Counted from the stretch's first letter, positions 36,094-48,641 are shown. The stretch is 64,000 bases of DNA from Calliopum simillimum (GCA_951812925.1 OX638370.1:24295964-24359963), one strand, 5' to 3'. Notes: generated from the sequence alone by a model not told the origin. Translations and numbers: made by a program.

Positions 36094-39000
36094 TTGATGC
36101 CAATAAAACAAAGACCCTGAGATAAAAAAAATGGAGAAAATGGGAAAAATCGAAAGTATAATTTGATGAGGAAGAATTTGGCTAGTTGATACCATTTAGG
36201 AAAGAAAGAATTTCACCTTATCTATGGCATAAACCTGAATACAGCGGTTTCTCTAACTTCAAGCAAATATGTCTCAAAATCCTTTCAGAATATTGGCAAT
36301 GCTGACGTCGAAAGATGCATCAGACTGTCAAATATAAAGTTCATTAAATTTTTTCTGTGTCTGTGTTATTTTACAAACATTTTTATTGGATTTTTTTTAT
36401 TAAAATATAGTGTTTTGTTATCAATTTAAGCAAAAAATTATTTGGATTACATGTCAATCCTACACAACTGAATAGCACTAAGTTAGTTCTACAAGTTTTG
36501 ACTTATTTGACGTTGAAATAATTTTATGTTTTTTTTTTTTTTTTTTTGAGCTTAAGTCGTTGTTTTGCTTTCACTTTTACAATAAAAATAATCTCTTTTT
36601 AACAGAGATATGGCTAAATGGGTCTTATCTACCTAAAGATTATAATATTTTGGATCAGGAATTCTATGTGTTTGGTCGGGGACCAAAATCTATAGCTTTT
36701 GCTACATAAAAATATTACACAAACTTAAAGCAGATACATTTTCCGAGGCTCCGCTACACTGCTGTGGCGATGGGACACTTCTAGCACGTTGAGCGTGCAC
36801 GGTGATGAAGACGGACATCAAGTCGGTGCTTCTGGCGATGACCAGGAGTCAATTATGCTGACCAGGAGTCGACGATGCAGGTGAAGGCGAGACTGCTAAG
36901 GGAAGCGATAAGCTGCTTAAGACAGGAGTTCTTTTTGCTGTGGGTTATAATCAACGAGTGAAGAATTTTCCCAACTTGAACTTTTTACTTCAAGTTGAGT
37001 AAATGTACTGAGCAATTTTCAGCAATGAATATTGAATTCGAGTGAGCGAGACGGCAACAGTCTTCAGCGCTAAAAAGCATTCAATACATATTTCATGTTT
37101 TGATCATCGTCTGTAATGAGTAGTTACAGATCGAGAAGGTGGGTAGTGTTGCCGTTCGTCAAGGAATCAAACTGTAGCTTGGGAATTAATGCTTACGCAT
37201 TTCCCCGCGTAAGCACTATGAACTTTATTTTTTGAAAAATACTTCTGTAGATGTTTTAAGTAGGTAGGTACTGCATTAAGATCTCATATTGTTAGTTTTT
37301 TGATGATAGAAAAAAATATTTGTCTTAGGTGTTGATCCCTGTTCATTATTTTCTCAAAGATGTTACAGAACGTTAGTAGTAGTTAAAGTAGTTACGTTAG
37401 TAGTAGTAGAACGTTAGTAGTAGCTATTCCAGGTAAACCACTTTATGTTTCGCTAAACCTTAAAAATGCCCACCTTAAGTTGCTATTGGAGTATTATAGA
37501 AATTCAAAATTGAAAGTCATCCCGCAGAAGTACCAAAAACATTTTTTAATTTTCTTTCTTTTGACACTACGAAAGTCTACCAATTTTTGGAATTAAATTT
37601 TTATCACGTCAGAGTCTTTTTGTCTCGTTTTACCTTTATTTGTGTTATCCTGTTGATGTTTCTGCTGCTGCTGCTGCATCTTAAATTCAATGTCCTGGCC
37701 TGTTGTTTTTCGTTTCTTTACTTTATTTTTGTTTATGCAGCTAAGACATAGAAGAATTCATTAAAAATTAATCCATACTTGTGCTGTTATTGTTGTTGTT
37801 GCTGCAATATTGTATTCAATTACATCGCGTACGCACACATACATGCTGATGTACACACTGAAAGAAGCTTTCCTACTGATGAAAGTCTTGTTATTTGTAG
37901 TAAGCTCCTAAAAATATGCTCTGGATTAGTAATGTTAGCTTGTATTTCGCTTGGAGTTTTATGCAATTTTTGCAAGCATACTTTTAGGCTGTGTATAAAA
38001 TTATATTTATTCTATCTGTTTTGAGAAATTTCAATTCTATAAAGAATGTGGCTTTAAGCAAACTCTTTACCGTGTAAAAGCAGCAACACATACTACACTC
38101 TAAGACACTTGCAAGAAATTGCAAGTGACCCTCGTACATGCCATTGAATTCCTTGATAATATCCGGCCACACAAGAGTGAATTAAAGTGACCTGAGAATG
38201 TTGAGCTGAAGCAAACGCAACAAACAAGGACTTTTAGCTTCTTATTCAGCAGCAGCAATTGCTGTTGTAGCAATTCTTTTTTATGTATTTCGTCTTGACG
38301 CGTTGCATAAACAGAATTATTTACAATATCTCTACGTAAAAATACCCGTTAAACGAGTGAAGCAAGCAACAACATCTAGTTGTTTGATGGTTGCAGCTAC
38401 CTGTGCTATAAGCAGGACGATTTTAAGAAAATGCTGGAATAGCAAGGATATAAGGTTGTCATTGAGCTGGCTGAGTTGACTGTGTGTTCTTGTAATTTAA
38501 TGTGCTGATACTGCCGCTTGTAGTTCGCTGTAGTTTAGAGTGTATCTTTGATTTTGTTGTAATTTAAAACTATTTTCATAAAAAAAATGTTGCATAGCTT
38601 TAGAAGTTTTTCTACTATTTATATATTTATTTGTTAGGAGTAAAATTTATAAGACGATCAACATGTGCATGATAGCGGAAACAATTTTTCCCATAGAAAA
38701 ACAACAAAAACTCTTTAACCCTAAAGGTATGCAACACATTATTTTCATATTCAATTACTTCATGGCAAACTCGCATTGATAGTCATATGATCTTTTTCAG
38801 AAAATTCATAAAATTTTGATTGGCGCAAATCTGCCGAAGATCACTACCTTGATGACAGTTACTTGATAATTGCTACTGGGATGAAAATACAGCTTTATGC
38901 TACTTCCAAATAATCTTCATAGAGAGTCCACCCTAAAAAAGTCCCTTCATAGTTTTGTACGTAAAGATATTCATACTTGACGCTTGTAAGAAAATATCTT

Positions 39001-40039
39001 CTCACTTGCATGCTTGTGTGACATGCGGCAGCAGGACAACGATGAATGTTGCAAGTAAATTTTGCAATAAAAATTGCAGTTAAAATGTTTACTTTGCACA
39101 CAGACAAAGTAATAAAGTTGTGTACTTGTGTAAGTGTTGCTTAACCAAAATGTATAGTGTAAGATTAATTGTAGAAGAAATAAGAAACTAAATTTAACAT
39201 CAACTCAGAATATAAACAAAATGGTGAAAAAAGATTTCCTTTAGAGGTATGTGCTGCCTGCAGCATGCACAGTTAAGATGATTGGCTTAATGTTTAAGAC
39301 AGCAATTTGATGAGCATGTGGAATTATGTACATACCTGTTATCAATACGGTTAGTTTTATTAGAAGTTCCTGGTAGTTTTGTATATACCAGGAACTAACA
39401 TGATATGTTGCATACCATGAAGGCAATACAAAGACCTGTTTAATGCTCCAAGTCTGCTTATTTGACCAGAACTTAGAAAAATTAGGTTTTTTTCGGGTTC
39501 TGGATTGAAAAAGTGAAGTTGACTTTTGAAAACGTTTCACAAACATATTACCCATGAGTCATTATAATTTTCGGAAAAAAAAAGTTGTGGTCACTAGCAC
39601 TCATCATTAGCTCTGTCTTTCAGCCGCATATGTTCATGATTAATTTAACTGAAGATGCATGACACTTAGTTAAATCAACATTTGCTGCACTATGTTTTAA
39701 AAGCTGTTCAATTAGTGCAAACTTAATTGGAAATCCCAAAGCAAGGCAAACTTCAATAAGAAAATGTATCAGTTTTTGCTAAAAAAAATACAAATGTTTT
39801 CATAAAAGCATATTCTCGAAAACACACAAGAGAAATTTTTCATGTGTAGAATTATTTAAAAGAAAAATTTTGAGCTATAAATGACTATAAAATCAAAAAA
39901 ATCGCTCCAGTGGTTTTGGAAATGCAAACGTACAAACTGTTCTTATAATTAAAACAACATGAAGTATGAGTAACGCATAATTGTTTATACAGAACTTAAA
40001 CACTAAGCTAAATATTTTCCACATCAAATTGATCCTTTA
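36094..40039. other. mostly no gene seen
   Basis: Non-coding apart from the small endonuclease scrap at 36588-36710. Two perfect 9-bp-stem hairpins occur at 36972-36997 (CAACTTGAA) and 37190-37215 (TGCTTACGC) in an unusually GC-rich patch (36720-37220). CTGACCAGGAGTC is repeated near 36850. ACGTTAGTAGTAG repeats lie at 37366-37425. Confidence 0.4.
36588..36710 (+). pseudogene. LINE endonuclease scrap (possible)
   Basis: A short open run reads LFLTEIWLNGSYLPKDYNIL then DQEFYVFGRG before a stop. This resembles the T-E-T-W-L endonuclease motif that opens the Jockey/CR1-type LINE ORF2. It is too short for a firm family call. Confidence 0.4.
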
Positions 40040-41812
40040 TCTCAATTTAATTTAAACTTTTTCCAAATCAAACTTCTAACAAACTTTTAACAAATCAGAA
40101 GAAACTTTTCCAAATCAAAATAAACTTTTTCTAAATCAATTTGAACTTTCCACAAGTCAATTTAAACTTTTTCGAAATCAAAATAATCTTTTTCCTATTC
40201 AATATAAACTTTTTCCAAATCAAAGTAAACTTCTTCCAAATAAACTTTTTAAAAATCGGAATACACTTTTTCCAAATCAAAATAAACATTTTCTAAATCA
40301 ATTTAAACTTTTCCAAGTCAAAATTAACTTTTTAATGATCAAGATAAAATTTTTTCAAATCAAAATAAACTTTTTACAAATCAGAACAATTTTTTTCCAA
40401 ATCAAAATAAACTTTTTCCTAATCAATTTAAACTTTTCCCAAATCAATTTAAACTTTTTCGAAATCAAAATAAACTTTTTCCAAATCAATTCAAACTTTT
40501 TTCAAATCAAAATAAACTTTTTCCAAACCAAAATAAACTTTTTCCAAATCAAAATAAACTTTTTCCAAGCCAAAAAAAAATTTTCAAGATCAAAGTAAAC
40601 ATCTTCCATATCTAAATTAACTCTCCCAAACCAATTTTAATTTTATCCAAATCAATTTCAACTTTTCCAAATCAAAACAAACTTTTTCCATATCAAAATA
40701 AATGTTTTTCAAATCAATACAAAATTTCTTCAAATAAAAGTAAACTTTTTCCATATCCAAATAAACTTTTTCAAAATCAAAATGATTTTTTTCCAAATCA
40801 TAATAATTTTTCCCAAATCAAAATAAACTTTTTCCAAATCAAAATGATTTTTTTCCAAATCATAATAATTTTTCTCAAATCAAAATAAACTTTTTCCAAC
40901 CAAAATAAACTTTTCCCAATTCAATTTTAATTTTTCTCAAACCGAAATAAACTTTTTCAAAACCACACAAACTTTTTAAAATCAATATAAAAATTTTCCA
41001 AATCAATGTAAACTTTTTCCGTATCAAAGCAAACTTTTTCCGAATCAAATTAGACTTTTTTCAAATCAATACAAACCTTTTCCGAATCAAAATAAACTTT
41101 CTCCAACTCAAAATAAAACTTTTTCAAATAAAATGAACTTTTCCCAAATAAAAATAAACTTTTTTCAAATAAAAATAAAGTTTATTCAAATCAAAATAAA
41201 GTTTATTCAAATCAAAATAAACTTTTTTCAAATCAAAATAAACTTTTTCCAAATCAAAATAAACTTTTTTCAAATAAAATTAAACTTTTTCCAAATCAAA
41301 ATGAAATTTTCCAAATCAAAATAAACTTTTTTCAATTAAAAATAAACTTTTCGTAAATTGAAATAAATTTTTTTCAAATAAAAATAAACTTTTTTCAAAT
41401 CAATACAAACTTTTTCCAAATCAGAATAAACTTTTTTCAAATAAAAATAAACTTTTTCTAGATCAAAATAAACTTTTTCCAAATCAAAATGATTTTTTTC
41501 CAAATCATAATAATTTTTCCCAAATCAAAATAAACTTTTTCCAAATCAAAATGATTTTTTTCCAAGTCAAAATAATTTTTCCTAAATCAAAATAAACTTT
41601 TTCCAAATCAAAATAAATTTTTCCAGATCAAAATAAACTTTTTGCAAATCAAAACAAACTTTTCCCAGATCCAAGTAAACTTTTTCCAAATAAATTTAAA
41701 CTTTTCCCAATTTAAGTAAACTTTTTCCAAATCAAAATAAACTTTTCCAAATTAAAATAAACTTTTACCAAACTAAATAAATTTTTTCTAAATCCAAATT
41801 TTCAAACCAAAG
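40040..41812 (+). repeat. 21-bp array, unit AAACTTTTTCCAAATCAAAAT
   Basis: About 85 imperfect copies of a 21-bp unit (AACTTTTTCCAAATCAAAAT plus one base). A variant subarray with ATGATTTTTTTCCAAATCAT and AATAATTTTTCCCAAATC occurs at 40780-40890 and again at 41480-41590, showing higher-order duplication. Because 21 is a multiple of three, the plus strand gives short INFFQIK heptapeptide frames (40335-40598, 41133-41324), which are by-products. Confidence 0.93.
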
Positions 41813-42647
41813 ATTGAGAGTGGACAAAATTTAACTTGGAGTGGAAATCTTGCAGTAAGACAATTGGAGCAAATGATTTGCAATAAAAATCTGTTTTTTT
41901 ATTTAAAATAATTCAAAGCTTATAAATTTAAAGTTAAGTGTAGCTTATTCCTATTTAATTACTATACATTCAACATAGTAACATAAGCCGATTAAGTGTA
42001 CGATCAAAGGAATAAAACCTTTTCGTTTCAATATGGCAAAAAAAAATCCTTTAATTTCCATTCAATTTACGCCAGCAAAATTAATTTCCTTTTCAATAAG
42101 AACTGCGTGTCACTCATACGTCACGTTGACCTGCATTCAATTTTGCATTTCTTTACTTCTTTCAGTTTAGCTGTCGTCGTCCGTCTCGTGTCACTGCATT
42201 TATTTCTCGTTTTTTTCAACTTTTGCCCCCTTTTGTCCCCTTTTGCCTTATCGTGCTGTGTTTGTCAACTCATTAGCAACTCAGGCCAGGAGGCCATATG
42301 TGTACATATATGTATATATGTCTTCACATGAACATGTCACAGCGCCTAACGTGCATCTGTTGGGTGTTTGCTCTATACACACATACACACAAACACACTT
42401 ATTCTATCACACACATACTTGAGGTTGTGCTTAACGCTACCGCATTGCAGTTACATGCACATTCTCAAGTATTTATTTTGCATATTAAATTCGCATATTA
42501 ATGACGACATTAACTTGCTACTTTTTCTACGTTTGCTGTTGTTGCCTTTGAGTGTTTGTTGCATTTCAATAAGTAATGCTGTGATAAATGAACGTGATAA
42601 AGTTGCTAATACTCTGCTTATGATATTGGTAGAAATGCTTGAGGGCA
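41813..42647. other. no gene seen
   Basis: Non-coding with ATATATGTATATATG at about 42306 and a CACACA-type tract at 42378-42420. Short ORFs show no domain. Confidence 0.4.
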
Positions 42648-43429
42648 AAAATGATATCTTTTGACTTTCTTTTCTAATTTGAATTGCAATTGAAGTTGTG
42701 TTTCTTGCGTGTTTGTGTATTGATTTTAATACGAGAGCTTGGTAATGCAAATGATATGGAACTTTACGCTAAAAAGTCATTTGGCTTATTATAAATTTCT
42801 ATTATATCTAAGTTGCGATATTATTTGTGACTTAATGCTGTAGTTGGTATCATGCGCCATTTAATCGTTTGTGAAAATATGAAATTTTATAAATGGCCGC
42901 ACAACGGTTTTCTCATATTTGGAGCGGTACTAATTTAATATTACTCATACATCACGTTAAAAAGCACTTTGATAAAAATTATTATTATTTAAATTTACAC
43001 GTCATTTGCAAAGAAAAGCATTTATTAAAAATTACCAGCTGAAGTTACTGAATAACAAAAATATTTCAAAGGTCTTAATTAAACTCGAATCAACGGCCTT
43101 TGAAAATTGCATAAAAAAGAAAGATACAGGTTGATGCAGTTGATGTATGGTGTTTGCAGTCACAAAAAATGTAAAAATCATTTCAGTTATGCTTTAAAAG
43201 TGTGCAGTTTTGAAGGAACTTTTTTTTTGTGATGCCATCTGCTGTATACCCTCTGACAAAAACATACTTCCACAACGAATGTTATGTCAAGCTAAATTAA
43301 AAATTATAAATCTAAGTTACAAGAAAAATACTTAATCTCAAATTTTTTTCAAGCAACCATGCATGGATTTATTAGTATTCCAATATTAGCTGCAATAGTA
43401 AAATTGTACTAAAAAAAATTCAGCCCCTC
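42648..43429. repeat. duplicated block downstream of P1
   Basis: Closely similar to 48642-49413 downstream of P2. Both start ATGATATCTTTTGACTT and pass through TTGTGTTTCTTGCGTG, GGCCGCACAACGGTTTTCTC and GTGTGCAGTTTTGA to the stop codon. This is one end of the duplicated gene unit. No separate gene is seen in it. Confidence 0.85.
43368..43373 (-). terminator. AATAAA polyadenylation signal of P1
   Basis: AATAAA on the minus strand, 57 bp after the stop codon, in a context (ACTAATAAATCCATGCATG) shared with P2 and P3. It is the likely 3' end signal of the P1 mRNA. Confidence 0.6.
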
Positions 43430-43824
43430 TTATTTTGGTTGCCAGCCTGGCAGTGTCTCTACTTCAGAAGACTCGAAGGTTATTCCTCTCAATTTTAACA
43501 CTTTTAACTCTTTTTCGACAACCCGCCTCTGTTTGGACCTGACGAAAAATAATATACCAATTCTCTTTCCTTGTGCATCAGTATATACATGCTCGATTTC
43601 AATCTGAAATGTTTTATCGTTATATACGTATACATATGTGTTTTTTTCTGAAATCACTATACCTTTAGTTTCTTCGCTAATATAGCTTCATCATCCGGGG
43701 TAAAAGGAGGTGTTGCGTTTTCGATATTTACATCATACAACCATTTCTTATTGGAATCGAAGGTTTCAGCAGCAGCACAAGTTACTGCCAGTAGTCCCAA
43801 AAACAGTACAAATTTAAGCCACAT
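43430..43824 (-). CDS. P1: small secreted protein of unknown family, two exons
   Basis: Exon 1 is 43824-43663, the intron is 43662-43604 (59 nt, GTATAG...TTTCAG, phase 0) and exon 2 is 43603-43430, giving 111 residues. Residues 1-19 (MWLKFVLFLGLLAVTCAAA) look like a cleavable signal peptide, so the product is probably secreted. The mature part has WLYDVNIENATPPFTPDDEA with an NAT glycosylation sequon, a basic RSKQRRVVEKELKVLKLRGI stretch and a C-end TLPGWQPK. It has no cysteine and no membrane segment. The start is the ATG shared by all four paralogues. A conserved TATA box lies upstream. I do not recognise the family; a seminal, salivary or immune secreted protein is speculation. Intact frame and splice sites argue that it is functional. 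Confidence 0.8.
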
Positions 43825-43905
43825 TTTTTTTTTTTTTTTTTCTCAATCCAGCTTAGCACTAACAAAATTACTACGTCGACTTATTGCTTCTGATTTGGGG
43901 CACAG

Positions 43906-43913
43906 TTTATATA
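43906..43913 (-). promoter_or_regulatory. TATA box of P1
   Basis: TATATAAA on the minus strand, about 80-90 bp before the start codon. About 20 bp downstream is CCCCAAATCAGAAGCAATAA, whose TCAGA could be the initiator. The whole segment is conserved in all four paralogues, including AGTGCTAAGCTGGATTGAG just before the A-rich leader. Confidence 0.7.
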
Positions 43914-44343
43914 CCTGCTCTCAAATAAGCGTGATAGGTACACGTCTGCTTTATACTTTTACTATATAATCATTATATCACGCTATAAAAAATATTTTTT
44001 AATTTTATTTAAATAAAATTTTGTTATGGATATGGAGTAATAACTACCAATTAGTTATATAAAATTTATAATAACAACCATAGCACATCTGTGAAATGTT
44101 ACATTATTTTTCTTAAGAAATGTTTATTATTATTATTGTAACTGTGTATGAGTAATATTCATTTCATGACTTTGAAATTTGGTTATGAACTTTTTGGACC
44201 ACCCCCCCAAAAAAAAAATTATCTACACCCTTGTTATGGATTATTTTACTCTAAGAAAAAAGTTACCTATGTGATTTCGTCATATGTGGGGTGAATTTTC
44301 GAATAAACAAATTTTTTGCGGATTTTTGCTAAAAGTCAATATA
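43914..44343. repeat. P1 upstream block, cut by the copy B insertion
   Basis: Matches the upstream flanks of P2, P3 and P4: TATGGATATGGAGTAATAAC, AAATGTTTATTATTATTATT, then TTATGGATTATT. Near 44280 it jumps from GATTTCGTCA to GGGGTGAATTTTCGAATA, skipping about 1 kb that P3 and P4 have, and it is interrupted at 44344 by RTE-like copy B. Confidence 0.75.
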
Positions 44344-46460
44344 GCGGGTAAGGGGTCAGAATATGCCCGAGGTAAGCATGCCTGTCGTAAGAGGCGACTA
44401 AAAGCGGGTGACCAGCCAGGGTGTGGAAAGCCGTAGAGTTGGACAGCGTTGCGCCTTGAAAGAAAACCCACAATGTCTGTAACTGGCACTGACAAGGCGA
44501 GTCGATGCCGCCTTAAAATAAGCATCTTGTCGAAATCCTGAAGCGTCTGACCCAGAGTGGGCGGCTCTCATGTCAGTGTCTGTTCCAGATTGGCCGGCTG
44601 TACGTGAAAGTGAATATGGCCACTATATTTGCAGCGCTTGCCGGATCCAGCCTTATGGTTATAACTTACTGCGTGGGGCGTTGCCGAGAAGATTATACTA
44701 ATGAAGCATGAATCGAAAAATGATGGAAAATATCTCTCCAAGTGGTACCCACGAGAATGTGGTTAATCCACCTGCCTGGCAGCATGCACATCGGACTTGG
44801 AGGTGCAAGAAACATGCATAATTAAGAATGATTCTTCTTTAATCGGAACCAATATGGTTTGTCAAAATTTTAAAATCCTTTCGATGAAAACTCGACCACA
44901 CATCGGCACTTGGAATGTCCGAACTCTTAATGAACCAGGCAAAATACACCAAGCCGTAAGAGAACTCTACAAATTCAACTTTGAGGTATTGAGATTAGGC
45001 GAGTGAAGATAGAAGATGCCGGCGAATATGTACTACCTGACGGCAAAAAGTTTCTATAATCCGGTAGAGCACAAAATGACATCCACAGGGATGGAGTTGG
45101 ATTTTTGTTAAGTAAAAATGCAGTAAAAGCAGTGATGGAATGGATACCTGTAAACGAAAGGCTCATTTGGTGCAGTTTTCGAACCCCTGCTAGAAATATT
45201 ACCATCTCCCAATCATACGCGCTTACCGAGTTGGCAGAGAAAGAAACCGAGGATGAGTTCGACAGTCAGCTCGCTGCAGCGATTAACAGTGCTCATAAAA
45301 ACGATACAATAATGGTTATGAGTGATTTGAATGCCAAAGTAGGCTCAAAAAACCATAACCTTGGGCGTGCGATTGGAAAACATAGTTTGTGTACGAGAAA
45401 CGACAATGGAAAGCTTCTCATTGACGTCTGCAATACAGCCGGTCTTGTTCTTGGAGGTACGCTTTTCCCACACATAACCTGCCATAAAGTTACTTGGGTG
45501 TCTCCAGACAACATCACTGAAAACCAAATCGACCACTTCTGCATTAGCAGCAATTGGAGAGGGAGTCTTCTGGACGTACGAATAAAGAGAGCCGCTGACA
45601 TAGGCTCCGACCACAATCTTCTCGTCGCGGTCATTCGACTAAAATTTGCCGCTATAAAACGTCCCAGTGAACAATCTGTGGCAAAAAATTCAACGTGCTT
45701 AAGCCAAAGAACGACGATATCCGCAGATCTTTCGTTGAAGAACTTAAAACAGCCCCGATCGATTGTGATGGAAGCATTGAAACGTCATGGAGTGCCGCTA
45801 AGTCTGCTTTCTTAAACTCCAGTGAAAAAATACTTGTGTTCCGACCCTCGAATAAGAACCACTAGATGAGCGAGGAACCGTTGAACCTTGTTGAAAAAAG
45901 AAGAAACGCGAAAAAACTGAGAGACGACGCTTGAGCTAGAGCGCAAAAGAACTACGCCGAAAAGGTATTTAACTCTCTCAATAAAGAAGTCAGGTGTTCG
46001 TGCAAACAAGACAAAAGAAGAACGTATAACGACTTATCGAGCGAAGCTGAAAGCACTGCAAATGCTCAAAATCTCAGGCAGCTTTATAATATCACCCGCA
46101 GACGATCTGGCAGACAACACCAACAGAATCGCTCTATTAAAGACAAAATTGTAAATCTCTTAAGATCCGTGGACGACCAACTAAAGAGATGGAAAGAGTA
46201 TTTTTGTGATATATAAATCCCATGTATACCACATCCCCGCAATCAGAATCACCAACTACAACTGCCGCAGTGACTCGCAGTAGTAGTCGAATACAAACAG
46301 AAGTGCCTACAATCGATGAAATAGTGAAGCTATCCAAAGCATCAAAAACAACAAGGCCGTGGTGCATTGTTTTAGTGGTGAAGCTTTAATTGAACTTTTA
46401 GTTCCAAAGAAATCGCTCCGAGTGGCAAGTTTGATCGCAACCCTCTACGATATAGCACAG
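44344..46460 (+). mobile_element. RTE-like retrotransposon, copy B (5' half)
   Basis: It starts GCGGGTAAGGGGTCAGAATA, exactly where copy A starts. A 5' leader of about 540 bp with the block TGACAAGGCGAGTCGATGCC is followed by the endonuclease and the linker. Similarity fades near 46380-46460 in the first part of the reverse transcriptase, so the 3' half is missing. A, B and C together cover most of the element. Confidence 0.85.
44886..45815 (+). pseudogene. AP-type endonuclease of RTE-like copy B
   Basis: Begins MKTRPHIGTWNVRTLNEPG, the N-terminal GTWNVRT motif of the LINE endonuclease. An early stop and frameshift follow near 45004. A 236-codon frame from 45105 then gives DTIMVMSDLNAKVG (D.N motif), KVTWVSPDN, NQIDHFCIS, SLLDVRIKRAADIGSDHNLL (SDH catalytic motif) and LKFAAI. 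The enzyme nicks target DNA. The next stretch, to about 46180, encodes the low-complexity linker RNAKKLRDDA with more breaks. The same protein family was co-opted in mammals as CFDP2, whose endonuclease derives from an RTE element; this is from memory. Confidence 0.85.
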
Positions 46461-46550
46461 TAAATAAGAGTGATAGAGAGATGAAAAAGCAACAAAAACC
46501 ACAGCAACACAAAATTTAAGAAGCGGTGGAGAAAATACCTTCATCTTTAA

Positions 46551-48496
46551 CCCTTTCATGCCCTCTGTTGTCTATAGGCAACATTGTACATTTACGCTAA
46601 AAACTCCGTTATTTTCTAATTTTTTCGCCAATTACGAATTTTGTTCAATAGTTTGATATATGTTGCTTGCTTATTAATAGATTTACCTTCGTAGGCATTA
46701 ATAGTTATCATTTGAAAAAAATTATGCAAAAAGTGGATGTATATTTCATATAATTAAAAATCAATATATACATAAATTTGGATCAAACAGGACATAAAGT
46801 AACTAAAAACATGTAAAAGAATCAGAAAAATAAAGGTCTTAGTTGTTTCTCAGTAATTTTCTAAAGTCAATGTTGCCCATGGTCAACATTGGGCACTAAT
46901 GGATATATTTCCAATAATTTTATCTTTTGCATCAGGGATGCTTTCCATGGCTCAAAATCATAAAAATATGGTAGTTTGATTGGAAAAACTCCTCTGATGG
47001 AGAGTGGACCAGAAAAAAGCGAAATATAGTATATTTTTAGAATAATATTGAAAAAAACCCACAACAGCCCGATGACAGAGATGAAAATATTGAAAGAAAT
47101 TTTCTGGAGAGGGTATTTACAAGGACATGGAAAATGAAATTGAACAATAATAGAAAATGAGATTTTTGATAAAATCAACATTGGAAATTTTAAAATGAGT
47201 TGGTGCTTCAGGAATTTTATATGACTTCTGTCTGTAAGTTGGAGAGGAACCATATGAATCATTTTGATTAGGAATATATTCAGGCATTGTCTTACATTCG
47301 ACCTCCAACATTTCCAAAAATTAAAATTTTAAATGTTTTTCGATAATGGTTTTACTTCTAATGATCGAATTATAAGATAAACGTTTCTAAGGGGCACTGC
47401 CGTGTACAGAATTTGATCTTGAGGGGGAGGGTTTTTCTTATAAAAAAACGAAGGAGAAATATACTGAACACTAAATTTGTGCCGTTATATATAGGTAAAA
47501 TTCTACCTAGGGGGTTAAACCTCCAAAACCTCTGTGTGCACAGTCCTACTTAAGAGTAGAAACAACTCGTAATAACAGTCCAGAAAACTGTCTTCTATGT
47601 CAAGAAAATGAGTTATGTAGCATAAAAATACGAGGATCACACTATACAGCTTTTGGGTAATCCTCATCCACCTATTGATAGCTACAATCAGCACATCCAA
47701 TATGTGGCTGGAGCTATTTATATGCGAATAGTCATCGTTTCAAGAAATGTTATCTGCGCATAGTATCCCGGTGCATAAATGTATTGCATGTAATTTAACT
47801 CTAACATACACTTGAGTATAAGACCAATATTCAATGACTTTTATTTCTTTCCAAGACACTTCCGTTGAAGTTCCTTCTCCTAAGACCTTTTCCAGATAAC
47901 TTCTAACTTACCACTTCCTAAGCTGCCTTGTGGATGCCACTCAAGTGCTGTTAATTTTGCTGTTACATCTTCGGATCTCTTTTCGGTGTAATTCAGAGTT
48001 TAAGATGGTGCATGAGTGAGGCATAAATAGATAGCTATTCTACGACACAGATATAAAATATGATAAAACAGGAACTTTCAGTTAGATATAGCTGATGAAC
48101 TACTGTAACACTTCAAATAGAACAGTACCTACACATAAGATAGCAAATTTGTCACTTGCTTCAGCAAAAACCCCTCCAAATGCTATTATAATTTTGCTCT
48201 ATGGACCCTGCAAACCCATTGGAACTTCAGCAGACTATATATTGGAGAAAATGGGTATCAAATTCTAAAAAAAATATTAATTCAAATTCAATATTAAAAC
48301 TGTATTGTTCATTAATTTTATTTTACAAAGTTTGCCAGCAATGCCTAATGTTGCCTATTGGCAACATCTTTCAGAGAACAAACTAGGATACGCAGGACCT
48401 TGAAATTAATACTATTCGTTCTTTAGGTCTTTATTTGTAAATGTATAGCCTCAAAAAAATTTTAAGTCCCCACAAATTAATTCGGGCATGAAAGGG
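46551..48496. mobile_element. piggyBac-type non-autonomous element with TTAA duplication
   Basis: Perfect 13-bp terminal repeats CCCTTTCATGCCC (46551) and GGGCATGAAAGGG (ending 48496) are flanked by TTAA on both sides (46547-46550 and 48497-48500). That is the signature of piggyBac transposons. The 1946-bp interior has no intact transposase. Minus-strand frames at 47515-47700 (LDVLIVAINRW-like) and 46867-47317 could be decayed coding remains but are not clear. Palindromic ATGTTGCC...GGCAACAT motifs lie near both ends. Confidence 0.85.
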
Positions 48497-48641
48497 TTAA
48501 AAAGCCAGCTCTCTATTTCTTCTAGTTTTGAAGTTATGACCATTAAACATTTTTCATCTCTTTTCTCCGTTCATAGTTGATGTACCCCATATCTGAATAT
48601 TAAATTTTTTTGTAGTATTGTAAACTACATACATACAATAA

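Noticed and set aside
40335..41324. ORFs rich in INFFQIK
   Set aside because: Generated by the 21-bp array; the unit is a multiple of three, so frames persist without selection.
46867..47262. 131-aa minus-strand ORF as a gene
   Set aside because: It lies inside the piggyBac-type element, is hydrophobic without a clear domain, and overlaps another ORF. At most a decayed transposase piece.
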